Source: JACKCP01 sp034007295
Lineage (GTDB): Bacteria; Desulfobacterota; Desulfobacteria; Desulfobacterales; JACKCP01
Assembly: GCA_034007295.1 (NCBI GenBank)
Contig: JAVERC010000083.1
Span: forward strand, 1 to 7,010
Direction of reading: 5' to 3'
DNA length: 7,010 nt
Shown: positions 6,861-7,010 of the stretch, piece by piece
How the letters are laid out: each line of letters begins with the position of its first letter
Position numbering within the stretch: the stretch's first letter is position 1
Position numbers and translations under genes: made by a program
Notes under the pieces: generated by a model
Told to the model about the DNA's origin: nothing
Databases searched by the model: none
The model's input: the letters and a program-made list of their open reading frames with translations, nothing else

Positions 6861-7010
6861 ATGACAATAATGACAGTTACAGAAGCAAGAAAAAAACTAT
6901 ACAGGTTAATTGATGAAACTTCTGAAAATCATGAACCAATAACCATAACCGGCAAAAGAGGAAATGCGGTTCTAATTTCAGAAAGCGACTGGAAAGCTAT
7001 AAAAGAAACA
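6861..7010 (+). CDS. Phd/YefM-family type II antitoxin (5' part, runs off the window)
   Basis: Fifty codons are visible with no stop, so the gene is cut by the window edge; family members are usually about 75-95 aa. The N-terminus TVTEARKKLYRLIDE, then EPITITGKRGNAVLISESDW, is the hallmark of the Phd/YefM DNA-binding domain. In this family the N-terminal half dimerises and binds the operator, and the C-terminal half neutralises the toxin. The partner is probably a RelE/ParE-fold RNase such as YoeB/Txe, encoded directly downstream, but it is not in view. A Doc or VapC partner is also possible. The gene has its own strong promoter and ribosome site, so it is a unit separate from the hsd operon. 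Type II toxin-antitoxin pairs often sit beside restriction systems in defence or mobile regions. Confidence 0.87.
   Translation, partial: MTIMTVTEARKKLYRLIDETSENHEPITITGKRGNAVLISESDWKAIKET

Overview
The window is AT-rich bacterial DNA with a complete three-gene type I restriction-modification (RM) operon, hsdM-hsdS-hsdR (784-6728), filling most of it. The 3' end of an Rpn/PD-(D/E)XK transposase-like nuclease gene lies at the left edge, and the 5' end of a Phd/YefM-type antitoxin gene lies at the right edge. All genes read on the + strand. The AT-rich codon use (many AAA, GAA, CTT and AGG codons), the Rpn-type gene and the palindromic intergenic repeats recall Desulfobacterales-type deltaproteobacteria (Desulfobacterota). 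That is an impression from style, not a proven placement.

Left part (1-783): the Rpn-like gene ends at 273 and is followed by a strong intrinsic terminator (312-350). Next comes a two-hairpin palindromic repeat (379-435). A 197-bp non-coding element follows (538-734) with 13-bp terminal inverted repeats (CCTGAATTGAG[T/C]G) and a flanking 5-bp direct repeat ACAAG, the signature of a MITE. It ends about 50 bp before hsdM and carries a large imperfect palindrome next to its right end.

Centre (784-6728): HsdM (487 aa, adenine methyltransferase), HsdS (381 aa, two target-recognition domains) and HsdR (1111 aa). HsdR has a DUF4145-like N-terminus, then a PD-(D/E)XK nuclease, a DEAH helicase and an EcoEI-type C-terminus. 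hsdM and hsdS overlap by 4 bp (ATGA) and hsdR begins 3 bp after hsdS, so the genes form one transcription unit. M plus S make the methyltransferase, and R adds DNA translocation and cleavage of unmodified DNA. Every expected catalytic motif is present. Leucine codon use in hsdS (TTA-rich) is opposite to that of hsdM and hsdR (CTT-rich), suggesting that hsdS has a separate history.

Right part (6729-7010): a second, diverged copy of the two-hairpin repeat follows hsdR. A near-consensus promoter (TTGACA, 17 nt, TATTTT) then drives the antitoxin gene, which runs off the window; its toxin is presumably just beyond. I see no wholly new system. The most notable signals are the MITE with its target-site duplication, the paired hairpin repeats bracketing the RM operon, and the codon mismatch of hsdS.
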